This document shows, piece by piece, positions 42,993 through 43,076 of a stretch of 43,076 nt of DNA. This stretch comes from Streptomyces polyasparticus (GTDB lineage: Bacteria > Actinomycetota > Actinomycetes > Streptomycetales > Streptomycetaceae), in NCBI RefSeq assembly GCF_014493765.1, contig NZ_JACTVJ010000039.1:1-43076 (forward strand), written 5' to 3'. The notes under the pieces are model-generated. The model was not told the DNA's origin and made no database searches. It saw only the letters and a program-made list of their open reading frames with translations. Within the stretch, counting starts at the first letter, position 1. Every line of letters begins with the position of its first letter. A program made the translations under genes and the position numbers.

Positions 42993-43076
42993 CCGTCGCC
43001 CGTCGCCCGTCGCCCGTCGCCCGTCGCCCGTCGCCCGTCGCCCGTCGCCCGTCGCCCGTCGCCCGTCGCCCGTCGC
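42993..43076. repeat. heptanucleotide tandem repeat, 12 perfect copies
   Basis: The unit CCGTCGC is repeated exactly twelve times from 42993 to 43076, the last base of the window. It directly precedes the GT-B-like gene on the minus strand. Seven is not a multiple of three, so a change of one copy shifts reading frame. The perfect repeat ending at the edge may also mean a contig end inside an unresolved repeat. Confidence 0.95.

Noticed and set aside
42993-43076. CRISPR array
   Set aside because: The repeats are 7 bp and contiguous with no spacers; it is a simple tandem repeat.

Overview
The window is very GC-rich, with strongly G/C-ending codons, GTG starts and many 4-bp gene overlaps. It carries protein families typical of Streptomyces: XRE/DUF5753 plus DUF397 plus HATPase, SpdB-like proteins, MucR-type zinc fingers and an Imm49 family protein. 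It is best read as Streptomyces, or a close relative, carrying a large integrative/conjugative accessory region. No rRNA, tRNA or CRISPR array was seen.

Layout. (1) 1-3.9 kb is a loosely packed, partly decayed region: small unknown genes, a secreted SH3-like protein, a GIY-YIG nuclease, and two small genes damaged at a start codon and by an internal stop. (2) 4.0-16.6 kb is a conjugation module, all on the minus strand. In transcription order it has a sigma-like HTH protein, a VirB2-like pilin, a VirB6/TrbL-like channel, a PrgI/VirB3-like protein, a VirB4 ATPase, a coupling ATPase, a replication-relaxation family protein, a lytic transglycosylase/NlpC-P60 hydrolase, an SpdB-like membrane protein and a double winged-helix regulator. 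Most of these genes overlap by 4 bp. Perfect stem-loops close the sigma-like unit and the last gene. Just upstream (16.6-16.9 kb) lie two arrays of 11-bp repeats in opposite orientation, a candidate oriT or operator. (3) 17.2-21.2 kb holds a winged-helix gene, a PH-like membrane protein translationally coupled to a truncated toxin-like fragment, a MucR-type zinc-finger gene on the other strand, and an Imm49 family immunity protein. (4) 21.5-23.2 kb is the common Streptomyces regulatory trio DUF397 / XRE-DUF5753 / HATPase.

(5) 23.2-37.0 kb is a defence island. A minus-strand operon reads hsdR - hsdS - hsdM - second divergent hsdM-like gene - AIPR (abortive-infection type) gene. Facing away from it on the plus strand are a degenerate methyltransferase-like protein, an amino-methyltransferase and a C5-cytosine methyltransferase whose middle appears frameshifted twice. 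The two arms share a 337-bp intergenic region containing a palindrome. (6) 37.0-39.0 kb carries a large serine recombinase and a small overlapping ORF, probably the integration module and one end of the element. (7) 39.3-43.1 kb has a STAND-type NTPase with a helical repeat tail and a GT-B-like glycosyl/glycerophosphotransferase-like gene. The 5' end of the latter runs into twelve perfect copies of a 7-bp repeat that ends exactly at the window edge.

How it fits together (inference). A conjugative element moves through a T4SS-like machine, integrates by a serine recombinase and carries a composite restriction/abortive-infection defence cargo plus extra DNA methyltransferases. No relaxase was recognised. 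The most novel-looking pieces are the R-S-M-M'-AIPR operon, the inactive/active methyltransferase pair and the inverted 11-bp repeat arrays.
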